Part shown: positions 1 to 6,632 of the stretch, piece by piece
Numbering within the stretch: position 1 is the first letter of the stretch
Layout of the letters: each line of letters starts with the position of its first letter
Assembly (NCBI RefSeq): GCF_028276765.1
Contig: NZ_JAPYVU010000008.1
Coordinates: 1-45,611 of the forward strand
Source: Sulfurihydrogenibium sp.
Lineage (GTDB): Bacteria > Aquificota > Aquificia > Aquificales > Hydrogenothermaceae
DNA length: 45,611 bases
Direction: 5' to 3'
Made by a program: the position numbers and the translations under genes
Notes under the pieces: generated by a model
What the model saw: only the letters and a program-made list of their open reading frames with translations
Told to the model about the DNA's origin: nothing
Databases searched by the model: none

Positions 1-563
1 GCTGCTCTTGCCTCTGTAAGCATACCGGCACCAACGTGGATGTAGTTTCCAGCTGGTCCTTTTGTAAGCATAGTTTCATAAATTCTTGTTGCAACTTCTG
101 TTATTGCTTCATCCCAGGATATTCTTTTCCACTTTCCTTCTCCTCTTTCTCCAACTCTTTTCATTGGATAGAGGATTCTGTCTTTTTCATACATTACTTG
201 AGAGTGTTGAACGCCTTTATTACATCCCCTTGGGTTAGCATCAGGAATTTTTGGGTTGATTTGTGGATAGTTAGCTGCTTGGTTTTCTCTTGTAACTATA
301 CCGTTTTGAACCCAAACATCCCAAGCACAGTTTCCTTGACAATTTACACAGTGATAAGCAGTACCGTGCTCTTCTTTCTTTCCATAAGTATATGCAAACT
401 CTCTTCTGTACATATTTTCAACAAAAGAGCTGTTTGGATAAGATGCTCTTGGGTCATCTACTACAACAGCTTTAGCTTTAGCAAAAGCTTCGCTTGACCC
501 AAGACCTAAAGCTCCACCTGCTACTGACATTACTTTTAAAAAGTCCCTTCTTGAGATCGCCAT
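1..563 (-). CDS. Tat-exported molybdopterin oxidoreductase, catalytic subunit (N-terminal part)
   Basis: The gene runs off the left edge, so only about 187 N-terminal residues are visible. It opens with a twin-arginine signal (SRRDFLKV, then a hydrophobic stretch), so the enzyme should be folded with its cofactor and exported. Residues around 69-77 read HCVNCQGNC, an H-x3-C-x3-C iron-sulfur site like that of NarG and other type II DMSO-reductase-family enzymes, followed by the family pattern PRGCNQG and a KRISWDEA stretch. These indicate a Mo-bisMGD oxidoreductase; the substrate cannot be read from this part. It is the last visible gene of the sulfur operon, 22 bases after the rhodanese-like gene, with a good AGGAGG site. 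Context suggests a reduced-sulfur substrate, but nitrate, selenate or a related oxyanion cannot be excluded. Confidence 0.85.
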   Translation of the reverse strand, partial: MAISRRDFLKVMSVAGGALGLGSSEAFAKAKAVVVDDPRASYPNSSFVENMYRREFAYTYGKKEEHGTAYHCVNCQGNCAWDVWVQNGIVTRENQAANYPQINPKIPDANPRGCNKGVQHSQVMYEKDRILYPMKRVGERGEGKWKRISWDEAITEVATRIYETMLTKGPAGNYIHVGAGMLTEARA

Positions 564-585
564 CTAAAAACCTCCTATGGTATTT

Positions 586-1077
586 TTATAAACAACCGCC
601 ACCGCCACCTGCTTTTGGTGGAGTGTATTCGCCAGATTCATCCGGTAATCCAGCATCCTGCCATGCCTTCATACCACCGGCAAGGTTTTGAACGTTTGTA
701 AATTTAGATGCACATTTTTTAAACATCTCCTGATTTCCATCTGTAGAAACAATTACAGTATAAACATACGGATTAATTCTTTTTAATGCTTCTTTTAGGT
801 TTTCAGTTGTCATTTTAGATTCATCACAGTTTGGAAATGGTAATGCACCGGGTATTCTCGAGTCTTCATAGCCACCAACTTCATCGCTTGAAGTTAACTC
901 TCTTACGTCTATAATTTGTACCTTAATTTTTGGATTTGAAAGTTTTTTATAAAGCTCTTCTGCGGTTATAGGTATTTGCTTTTTAAGTTCAACTTCTTTC
1001 TTACCAAGTGTAAAAAGAACGAATGCTAAAACTAAGATGACTACTATATATACGCTTCTTTCAATTTTAGGGTTCAT
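586..1077 (-). CDS. membrane-anchored rhodanese-like protein with C-terminal Gly5-Cys tail
   Basis: The 163-residue protein has one N-terminal membrane helix (about residues 9-24) and one rhodanese fold: IDVRE near the start, RIPGALPFPN in the middle, and the closing GGMKAWQDAGLP motif. The segment where an active rhodanese has Cys followed by a loop (CxxGxR) reads VSTDGNQ, so the catalytic cysteine is missing there. The protein instead ends GGGGGCL, a glycine-rich tail with the cysteine second from the end. This resembles the swinging GGCGG arm of SoxY in design, though not in sequence family. The start codon overlaps the stop of the upstream 49-residue gene (ATGA), implying translational coupling. 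I infer a tethered periplasmic sulfur carrier or sulfur-binding partner; ordinary sulfurtransferase activity looks unlikely. Confidence 0.85.
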   Translation of the reverse strand: MNPKIERSVYIVVILVLAFVLFTLGKKEVELKKQIPITAEELYKKLSNPKIKVQIIDVRELTSSDEVGGYEDSRIPGALPFPNCDESKMTTENLKEALKRINPYVYTVIVSTDGNQEMFKKCASKFTNVQNLAGGMKAWQDAGLPDESGEYTPPKAGGGGGCL

Positions 1078-1223
1078 TGCTGGTTGCCTCCGTTAGCAGG
1101 TTGTTGCTGACTTACTTGTGAAAGCTGTTTTTCTAAATTATCAACTTTTCCTTTAACTCCGAAGGTTGCAACTATTAAAACTATAATTGCAATCCAAAAT
1201 AAAAGTCTTTCTGTCATGCTCAT
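1074..1223 (-). CDS. small membrane protein of the sulfur operon (49 aa)
   Basis: A short gene begins with ATG at 1223 behind a GAGGTGAG ribosome site and ends in a TGA overlapping the next start. The product has one transmembrane helix (about residues 7-23, LLFWIAIIVLIVATFG), then a short amphipathic or coiled segment (KVDNLEKQLSQVSQQQ) and a Gln/Asn/Gly tail. No family is recognised. Its tight placement between the YeeE-type transporter and the rhodanese-like protein, with four-base overlap, argues that it is a real gene and probably a structural subunit or anchor for the same membrane assembly. Confidence 0.7.
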   Translation of the reverse strand: MSMTERLLFWIAIIVLIVATFGVKGKVDNLEKQLSQVSQQQPANGGNQQ

Positions 1224-1235
1224 TTTTCTCACCTC

Positions 1236-2357
1236 TTAGTCGTATACTTCTTCTGATGCTTTTTTAGCTTCAATAAATCTTGACCATCTTCCCATGTAAA
1301 TAAGGTTTGCTGTTAAAACTCCAACTATGAAGTAGGTTCCAGACATAACCATGCTACCGATAGATAAGGTTGGATATGCTGATAAGAATGCTCCGGTTGT
1401 ACATCCACCGCCGATTAACGCACCAATCGCCAAGAACATTCCAGCAAAGAAAACAAGGATCATTCTTACCCATGGCATAGGTGCAACTTGAGCAAAAGCT
1501 GGTGGAACTGGGTCAAATTTGAATTTACCAGAGATGATTGCAGCTAAAAATGCTCCCGGTAATACACCAATGATTAAACCTGCATGCCAAATAATACCTT
1601 CTGTTACTTTAGGAACAACGTTTGATAATGGATGTCCAAGAGAATCTGCAACCCATCCAACTAAAGCAAGTAAAGCACCAGAAAATCCAAGATATTCGCC
1701 CTGAGCTGTTGCCCATGCAATTATAGAACCTGCCGCAACTCCACCTAACGCCCAATGCCACTCATCTCTTATAAAATTTAGACTAAATTTTTCTTGATAG
1801 AACTTTTTAGCCGGGTCTACATAATCAGCTATTAATGCAAAAATTAAGAATAACACACCCCATACAACAGCTAAAGGTCCATAAGATACGCCTAAAACAC
1901 CATATAATGTAAGGTCTTGTTTGTTTCCGAGAATACCGGCTTCAACCAATGACGGCTGTATTGCGTTGTAGATTAAAACGCCAATAATTAAGCCAATAAC
2001 ACCCGCCGCTGATATAAACTTACCAGCCCCTACCCTTGCAACGCAAGTTCCAGGACAAAAACCGGCAGAAGCCATAGCTATCCCAAACATAATACCACCT
2101 ATAATATGAGCAACACCCATGTAAGGCATTATTCTTGGAATTAAATTTGTACTTTCTGCAAACCCGAGAATATCAGCTAATCCATAAATGATAGAAGCAG
2201 TTGCTATCCCTGTAAAGGCAAACTTCATTATTTTTAAATCTCTAAGTAAAAGCATACCCTCAACTCTTGAATATCTAACCGCCCCTACTTTGAATAAAAC
2301 GATACCAAAAAGCATTCCTGTTATTATTCCCATGATTAAATGATGTGAATGTTCCAT
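1236..2357 (-). CDS. YeeE/YedE (TsuA-like) thiosulfate/sulfur transporter
   Basis: A 373-residue polytopic membrane protein with many hydrophobic helices. Two cysteine signatures of the YeeE/YedE family are present: SAGFCPGTC at residues 98-105 (Cys101, Cys105) and GGGCTTGAF around Cys319. In TsuA-type members such buried cysteines pass thiosulfate or sulfane sulfur through the membrane; that role is known for the family and inferred here. The length fits the two-repeat form. It lies between an exported rhodanese and a membrane rhodanese-like protein, which fits sulfur import or delivery. The start at 2357 has an AGGAGG-like site a few bases upstream. Confidence 0.9.
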   Translation of the reverse strand: MEHSHHLIMGIITGMLFGIVLFKVGAVRYSRVEGMLLLRDLKIMKFAFTGIATASIIYGLADILGFAESTNLIPRIMPYMGVAHIIGGIMFGIAMASAGFCPGTCVARVGAGKFISAAGVIGLIIGVLIYNAIQPSLVEAGILGNKQDLTLYGVLGVSYGPLAVVWGVLFLIFALIADYVDPAKKFYQEKFSLNFIRDEWHWALGGVAAGSIIAWATAQGEYLGFSGALLALVGWVADSLGHPLSNVVPKVTEGIIWHAGLIIGVLPGAFLAAIISGKFKFDPVPPAFAQVAPMPWVRMILVFFAGMFLAIGALIGGGCTTGAFLSAYPTLSIGSMVMSGTYFIVGVLTANLIYMGRWSRFIEAKKASEEVYD

Positions 2358-2415
2358 GATACTAACCTCCTTGAAAAATATGTGAAGCCGGCATAGAGCC
2401 GGCTTGATTGACTAA

Positions 2416-3333
2416 TTATTGTTCGATTGGTAAAGATTTATCGTTACCCCATTCGTCCCAAGAACCAACGTAAACCTTAGCTTTTGGATATCCAGCTAAT
2501 TTTAAAGCGGCATATACGAACGAACCTCTACCTAAGCCTACGTGACAGTAAGTAATAACAGTTTTATCCGGAGTAATTCCAGCTTTTTCAAGTTGTTTTT
2601 TAATTTGGTCAACCGGTTTGAATAATGGCTTGTCAGGTTCACCGTTAGGGTTTCCTGCAACTTTTTTCCATTCGAAGAACTTAGCTCCAGGTATATGACC
2701 ACCTCTTTCAACCTGCTTGTGCTTTCCAGGAGCTTCTAATGCTTCTAACAATGTTTTTCCTGTGTATTCTTCAAATCTTCTTGCATCAAGGATAACGTAA
2801 TTTGGATCTTTAGAAGCTTTTAAAACCTCATCTTTTGTAGCGAGAATTTCTTTTCTAACTTTAACAGTAAACTTTCCAGGAGCTGGTTTTTTAGCCGGTC
2901 CTGTTTCTACCGGTAAACCTTTTGCTTTCCAAGTAGCAAATCCACCGTCTAACATTTGAACGTTGTCTACACCGTATAAGTATAAGAAGAACCATACACC
3001 AGAAGCGTTTGGACCTTTACCATCGTCATAAGCTATAACGTGAGAGTTGTTGCTGATACCAAGTTCGCTGATAACCTTTTGTGCGTTTTTCTCGCACATT
3101 GGAAGACCGCCACACTTTTTAATATCTTCTAAGTAGTGAAGGTCGTGAGCGTACGCGTTAACAGACCCAGGAATGTGACCTTGTGCGAATACTTTTGGGT
3201 CGTCTCCGTTTACAAATACTGCCTTTCCAACCAAGTCTTTTGCTTGGTCTACTGAGATAACTAAGTCAGTCGCTTTTGATGATGCTGATACTGCAAGTAA
3301 ACCTGCTGCTGCGAGTGTTAAAACTTTTTTCAT
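2416..3333 (-). CDS. exported tandem-domain rhodanese (thiosulfate/3-mercaptopyruvate sulfurtransferase family)
   Basis: The 305-residue protein starts with a signal peptide (MKKVLTLAAAGLLAVSASSKA), so it should act in the periplasm. Two rhodanese domains follow. The first (about residues 25-150) has QGHIPGSVNA and GGFATWKAKGLP, but its active position reads AYDDGKG, without cysteine. The second (about 165-300) has ILDARRFEEY, GGHIPGAKFF and the active loop TYCHVGLGRG with the catalytic Cys. The pairing of an inactive first and an active second domain is normal for this family. It is the first gene of the minus-strand sulfur operon and lies downstream of a sigma-54-like promoter. It probably moves sulfane sulfur from thiosulfate or polysulfide to the membrane partners encoded next to it. 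Confidence 0.92.
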   Translation of the reverse strand: MKKVLTLAAAGLLAVSASSKATDLVISVDQAKDLVGKAVFVNGDDPKVFAQGHIPGSVNAYAHDLHYLEDIKKCGGLPMCEKNAQKVISELGISNNSHVIAYDDGKGPNASGVWFFLYLYGVDNVQMLDGGFATWKAKGLPVETGPAKKPAPGKFTVKVRKEILATKDEVLKASKDPNYVILDARRFEEYTGKTLLEALEAPGKHKQVERGGHIPGAKFFEWKKVAGNPNGEPDKPLFKPVDQIKKQLEKAGITPDKTVITYCHVGLGRGSFVYAALKLAGYPKAKVYVGSWDEWGNDKSLPIEQ

Positions 3334-3448
3334 CTGAAAACCTCCTATAAAATTAATAGTATTCAGATATTAATATCTCATTATTCGTGCTTGGTTGTCA
3401 AATACTAACCAAAGACCTATTCTTTCGAAGTCTTAATTTATTATATAA

Positions 3449-3464
3449 TCAAAAATCGTGCCAA
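3449..3464 (-). promoter_or_regulatory. sigma-54 (RpoN)-like promoter of the sulfur operon
   Basis: On the minus strand the sequence TTGGCACGATTTTTGAT begins at 3464. The -24 element TTGGCACG is a perfect match to the RpoN consensus; after the correct ten-base spacing the -12 element reads TTGA instead of TTGC. The start codon of the exported rhodanese is about 115 bases downstream. A sigma-70-like TATAAT lies just downstream (3443-3448) but has no good -35, so both readings remain possible. Confidence 0.5.
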
Positions 3465-3549
3465 TTGTTAAGAAATTTTAATAATTAAATCCGTTATCTT
3501 TCGTTTAATTAGTAAGTATTAACTTATTCGATTATTTGAATATAAGCAT

Positions 3550-3584
3550 ATTTCAAAATGAAATATAATATTTCAAAATGAAAT
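3550..3584. promoter_or_regulatory. two identical 15-bp palindromes, candidate enhancer-binding-protein sites
   Basis: ATTTCAAAATGAAAT (inverted arms ATTTCA/TGAAAT) occurs at 3550-3564 and again at 3570-3584, so the centres are 20 bp apart, on about the same face of the helix. They lie about 100-140 bp upstream of the start expected from the sigma-54-like promoter, the usual place for NtrC-type activator sites. The binding protein is not known. Confidence 0.5.
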
Positions 3585-3625
3585 ACATTTCTTTTTCCTT
3601 AAATACAAGATAAAACAACGTTAAA

Positions 3626-3764
3626 GGTGTTCCAAAATTTTCGTAAATTTAACTTTTCTTTGTCATCCTAAGGACGCAAGTCGGAAGGATCTCCTTTTTT
3701 GATTTTTTGACTTGAAAAGAAAAAACACGAGATTCTTCGCTTCGCTCAGAATGACAACACAATA
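3626..3764 (+). repeat. MITE-1 copy, right end missing
   Basis: It begins with GTGTTCCAAAATTTTCG, then has the TGTCATCC...GGATCTCC module, an AT-rich spacer and the inverted GAGATTCTTCGC...AGAATGACA module. The right-hand TTTTGGAACA end seen in complete copies is absent. It shares its whole layout with the copies at 25188, 38586 and 44069. Confidence 0.7.
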
Positions 3765-3767
3765 GCC

Positions 3768-3848
3768 CCTACTCTTACCTTGTCATCCTGAGGTCGTGGC
3801 CGAAGGATCTTCTTTTTAAATTTTATAAAAATCGCTAATTTTTCATCC
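3768..3848 (+). repeat. older, truncated MITE-2 copy
   Basis: It contains the TGTCATCCTGAGG...CCGAAGGATCT module and the right end CGCTAATTTTTCATCC, with several differences from the intact copy at 3885-4061. With the MITE-1 copy before it and the MITE-2 copy after it, this accounts for most of the 780-base stretch between the two divergent operons. Confidence 0.6.
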
Positions 3849-3884
3849 ATGGATTAAGTTATAATAAATTATTTTAAAAATCAT
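3849..3884 (+). repeat. 36-bp direct repeat, left copy (target-site duplication of MITE-2)
   Basis: These 36 bases, starting ATGGATTAAGTTATAATAAA, are identical to 4062-4097. The two copies exactly bracket the MITE-2 element at 3885-4061. The repeat contains a TATAAT box, so the insertion duplicated the likely promoter of the ttuB operon. Confidence 0.8.
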
Positions 3885-4061
3885 ACGTCGGGTGAGAAAT
3901 TCATTAAAAACATGAGATTCTTCGCCGGCTGCAGAATGACGAATAAGGTTATCCTTCCTTTAACACTTATTAATCAACCTTTTCCTTGTCATCCTGAGGC
4001 CTTAAGGCCGAAGGATCTCATTTTTAAATTCTATAAAAACCGCTAATTTCTCACCCAAGGT
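3885..4061 (+). mobile_element. MITE-2 copy flanked by a 36-bp duplication
   Basis: This is a 177-bp non-coding element with terminal inverted repeats: ACGTCGGGTGAGAAATT at the left, and ACCTTGGGTGAGAAATT when the right end is read on the other strand. Inside are the two palindromic modules seen all over the window, GAGATTCTTCGCCGGCTGC and ATCCTGAGGCCTTAAGGCCG. It has no coding capacity, so a transposase from elsewhere must move it. Confidence 0.75.
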
Positions 4062-4097
4062 ATGGATTAAGTTATAATAAATTATTTTAAAAATCAT
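4062..4097 (+). promoter_or_regulatory. promoter region of the ttuB operon (right copy of the 36-bp repeat)
   Basis: TATAAT at 4073-4078 lies 38 bases before the ttuB start. No clear -35 element is visible. It is the second copy of the duplicated 36-bp segment, and it is the copy next to the gene. Confidence 0.4.
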
Positions 4098-4115
4098 CAG
4101 TAGGAGTCTTAAAAC

Positions 4116-4325
4116 TTGAAAATAACAGTTGAGTACAGAAACAACAAAATAGAGCTTGAGTTTGAAAGCAGTAAAGTGAAAGCAAAAGATATTCTAAAAA
4201 AGTTGAATCTATCAAGGGATTATGCTTTTGTAGTTAAAAATGATGAAATAGTTGATTTAGATGAGTATATTACACAGTCAGATAAAGTTAAAGTTATCAA
4301 TGCAATTTCTGGAGGAAAGTTTTGA
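4116..4325 (+). CDS. ttuB: TtuB-like ubiquitin-fold sulfur carrier with post-GG extension
   Basis: A 69-residue beta-grasp protein of the MoaD/ThiS/TtuB type, starting at TTG behind TAGGAG. It is immediately followed by ttuA, which identifies it as the sulfur donor for tRNA 2-thioribothymidine-54. In the family the C-terminal Gly-Gly is adenylated and turned into a thiocarboxylate. Here the Gly-Gly (residues 66-67) is followed by Lys-Phe, so the protein would have to be trimmed before activation, as QbsE or CysO-like carriers are by JAMM-type proteases. The two Gly codons (GGAGGA) also form the Shine-Dalgarno sequence for ttuA, whose TTG start lies inside the last codons. A ThiS or MoaD role is possible but less likely given the neighbour. 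Confidence 0.8.
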   Translation: MKITVEYRNNKIELEFESSKVKAKDILKKLNLSRDYAFVVKNDEIVDLDEYITQSDKVKVINAISGGKF

Positions 4326-5236
4326 GAAAATGTTATAAATGTGATAAAAAAGCACAGATTTATCTTCCACAGCATAGATTAGCATTCTGTAAAGACCACT
4401 ATTTAGAATGGTTTGATAGCAGAGTTGAAAAAACAATCAAAGAATTTAAAATGTTTGATAAAAACAGTAAAATTTTAGTAGCTGTATCAGGTGGTAAAGA
4501 TAGTTTGTCTTTATGGAATGCTCTTGTAAAGCTTGGATACAACGTAGATGGTTTTTATATAAATCTTGGAATAGGAGATTATTCTCAAAAATCTAAGGAA
4601 TTAGCTTTAAAATTTACAGAAAAGATAGGAAAAACTCTTCATATTGTTGAGCTTAAAGATGAGATAGCAACCATTCCGGAGATGAAAACATACGACAACA
4701 GACCAGCCTGCTCTATCTGTGGAACGATTAAAAGATACTTTATGAACAAAAAAGCCAAAGAGCTTGGATATGACATAATAGCAACAGGCCATAACTTGGA
4801 CGATGAAGCAGCGGTTTTATTTTCCAATACTTTAAATTGGAGCGTTGAATACTTAAAAAGACAGTATCCTGTATTAAAAGAAGAAAACGGATTTATAAGA
4901 AAAGTAAAGCCTTTATGTAAAATATCAGAGAAAGAAAGCGCCATGTATGCTATTTTATCAGGCATTGAGTACATAGAAGAAGAATGTCCATACTCAGTGG
5001 GAGCAACTTCTATTGACTATAAATTATTTTTATCACAGCTTGAAGAAAAAAGTCCAGGCACAAAATTAAGATTTTATTCAGAATTTTTAAGAAAAATGTA
5101 TCCGATCCTTCAAAGTTATGAAGAAAAAGTAGAGCTTGGAAGATGTGAAATCTGCGGAGAGCCGTCTATGAATAGAATTTGTTCATATTGCAGTTTAAAG
5201 ATGAAACTACAAGCAAAAAAGGAGAAAACTGTATGA
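4322..5236 (+). CDS. ttuA: TtuA, tRNA-5-methyluridine(54) 2-sulfurtransferase
   Basis: The 304-residue protein thiolates ribothymidine-54 in the T-loop, which stiffens tRNA in thermophiles. Visible features are an N-terminal zinc finger (CYKC at 4-7, with C23 and H26), the PP-loop SGGKDS at residues 56-61 that adenylates the tRNA base, the iron-sulfur cysteines C130, C133 (ACSIC) and C222 (EECPYS), and a C-terminal zinc finger (CEICGEP...CSYC). This architecture is TtuA rather than TtcA. It starts with TTG, overlapping ttuB by four bases, and its own stop overlaps the rpe start (ATGA). The length and all key residues fit an active enzyme. Confidence 0.93.
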   Translation: MRKCYKCDKKAQIYLPQHRLAFCKDHYLEWFDSRVEKTIKEFKMFDKNSKILVAVSGGKDSLSLWNALVKLGYNVDGFYINLGIGDYSQKSKELALKFTEKIGKTLHIVELKDEIATIPEMKTYDNRPACSICGTIKRYFMNKKAKELGYDIIATGHNLDDEAAVLFSNTLNWSVEYLKRQYPVLKEENGFIRKVKPLCKISEKESAMYAILSGIEYIEEECPYSVGATSIDYKLFLSQLEEKSPGTKLRFYSEFLRKMYPILQSYEEKVELGRCEICGEPSMNRICSYCSLKMKLQAKKEKTV

Positions 5237-5898
5237 AACTATTGGCACCATCTATTTTATCAGCAGATTTTTCTATTCTTGGACAGCAAATAAAAGACGT
5301 AGAAGAAGCAGGAGCTGATATAATTCATTTGGATATAATGGATGGTCGCTACGTTCCAAACATAACATTTGGACCACCTGTGGTTGAATCTATCAGGAAA
5401 ATAACAGACCTGCCATTTGATGCACATCTTATGATAGTTGAGCCGGAAAAATACATACCGGATTTTATAAAAGCGGGAGTAAATATGATATCTTTTCACA
5501 TGGACGCAACCATACATGCTCATAGAGTTGTTGATATGATTAAATCTAACGATGTAAAAGCCGGAGTAGTTTTAAATCCAGCAACGCCTGTAAACACTTT
5601 AGAAGAAATTATTCATTATATAGATTATGTTCTTATTATGTCGGTCAATCCGGGATTTGGTGGTCAAAAGTTTATTCCACAAACAGCAGAAAAGGTTAAA
5701 AAATTAAAACTACTGATGGAAGAGACAAACAGAACAGATATATTAATCGAAATAGACGGCGGAGTTAATCAAGAAAATATAAACTATTTATCCATGCTTG
5801 GAGTAAATATTTTCGTAGCCGGAAATGCTGTATTTAAAGGAAATATTAAAGAGAATGTTATTAATTTAAAAAGGAAGATGTTAGGATGTGTAATTTAA
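5233..5898 (+). CDS. rpe: ribulose-phosphate 3-epimerase
   Basis: A 221-residue TIM-barrel enzyme interconverting ribulose-5-phosphate and xylulose-5-phosphate. Signatures include LAPSILSADF at the start, HLDIMDGRYVPNITFGP, DAHLMI, the phosphate-binding VNPGFGGQKF and IEIDGGVN. The start at 5233 is chosen because MKLLAPSILSADF is the family N-terminus, an AAGGAGA site precedes it, and it overlaps the ttuA stop by four bases; the reading frame stays open further upstream, but that part lies inside ttuA. Confidence 0.95.
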   Translation: MKLLAPSILSADFSILGQQIKDVEEAGADIIHLDIMDGRYVPNITFGPPVVESIRKITDLPFDAHLMIVEPEKYIPDFIKAGVNMISFHMDATIHAHRVVDMIKSNDVKAGVVLNPATPVNTLEEIIHYIDYVLIMSVNPGFGGQKFIPQTAEKVKKLKLLMEETNRTDILIEIDGGVNQENINYLSMLGVNIFVAGNAVFKGNIKENVINLKRKMLGCVI

Positions 5899-6620
5899 AG
5901 AGAATGGCTTTATTAATCTTGATTTTATCAAGCTTATTGGTAGGATGTCAAAAAGAAGCAAGTAAAAGTGATGTGGGAAACAAACAGGAAGTTAAAAGAA
6001 ACGATGAAGTTGTATTTACTTTTAAAAGTGTAAAAGAAGACAATGGTGATTTGAATGTTAAATATCCAGTTTTTGAAGGAGAGGCTTTTAAGGATGTAAA
6101 CGATTTTATAGATAAGGAAGTTAAAAAATTCATCAATGACTACCATGATGTAAAAAAAGATGCAAAAGAAGACAACATAGAACCATTTTATCATATAAGT
6201 ATGGCAGCTTATTTAATAGATAACGATATAGTAAATCTGAAAGAAAGTCTATCTATTTACCAGGGCGGAGCACATGGATCTGCAGATGAAATTTGGACAG
6301 TATTCATAAAAGACGAAAATCAAAAAAAGTACGTTCAGATTAGGCTATCTGATATTATAAATTTAAACGGTAAATGCGAAAAAGATTTGAGACAAGCAAT
6401 ATATGAAGAATTAAAGAGACAAAATGCGTCATCATCAAAAGATGTATTAAAACAAGATTTAGCTTTAGATAATTTCTATTTAGACCAATATGCCATAGTA
6501 TTTGTCTTTAATCCATATGAAGTAGGATCATTTGCAGAAGGGATTTATAAAGCTGAAATACCGTACAATTCTCTTCCTTGTATTAAAAATAATAGCATAA
6601 CCAAAAAAATTTTAGACTAA
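5886..6620 (+). CDS. lipoprotein with DUF3298-like domain
   Basis: The 244-residue product has a lipoprotein signal (LILILSSLLVGC, lipobox cysteine about residue 21), then a charged linker and a domain with the SIYQGGAHGSADE motif typical of DUF3298/RsiV-PdaC-like extracytoplasmic domains. Its exact role is unknown. The start at 5886 overlaps the end of rpe; an ATG at 5904 would give a more compact signal peptide and cannot be excluded. It sits two genes before lgt, the enzyme that would attach its lipid. Confidence 0.75.
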   Translation: MCNLKRMALLILILSSLLVGCQKEASKSDVGNKQEVKRNDEVVFTFKSVKEDNGDLNVKYPVFEGEAFKDVNDFIDKEVKKFINDYHDVKKDAKEDNIEPFYHISMAAYLIDNDIVNLKESLSIYQGGAHGSADEIWTVFIKDENQKKYVQIRLSDIINLNGKCEKDLRQAIYEELKRQNASSSKDVLKQDLALDNFYLDQYAIVFVFNPYEVGSFAEGIYKAEIPYNSLPCIKNNSITKKILD

Positions 6621-6632
6621 CAAGGAGCTAAA

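Noticed and set aside
36-497. Long open frame on the plus strand
   Set aside because: It lies wholly antisense to the molybdoenzyme gene, whose Tat signal and iron-sulfur motif are unmistakable; the plus-strand product is low-complexity Ser/Phe/Cys sequence.
3443-3448. Sigma-70 -10 box as the only promoter of the sulfur operon
   Set aside because: TATAAT is present on the minus strand, but no -35 lies at the right distance, whereas a perfect sigma-54 -24 element does. Both may be used.
3768-4097. Simple tandem duplication of a 213-bp unit upstream of ttuB
   Set aside because: The 36-bp parts are identical whereas the MITE parts beside them differ at many positions; one duplication event would make them equally similar. 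A long target duplication fits better.
5179-5232. Longer N-terminus for ribulose-phosphate epimerase
   Set aside because: These codons lie inside ttuA; the family N-terminus MKLLAPSILSADF, a good ribosome site and the ATGA overlap place the start at 5233.
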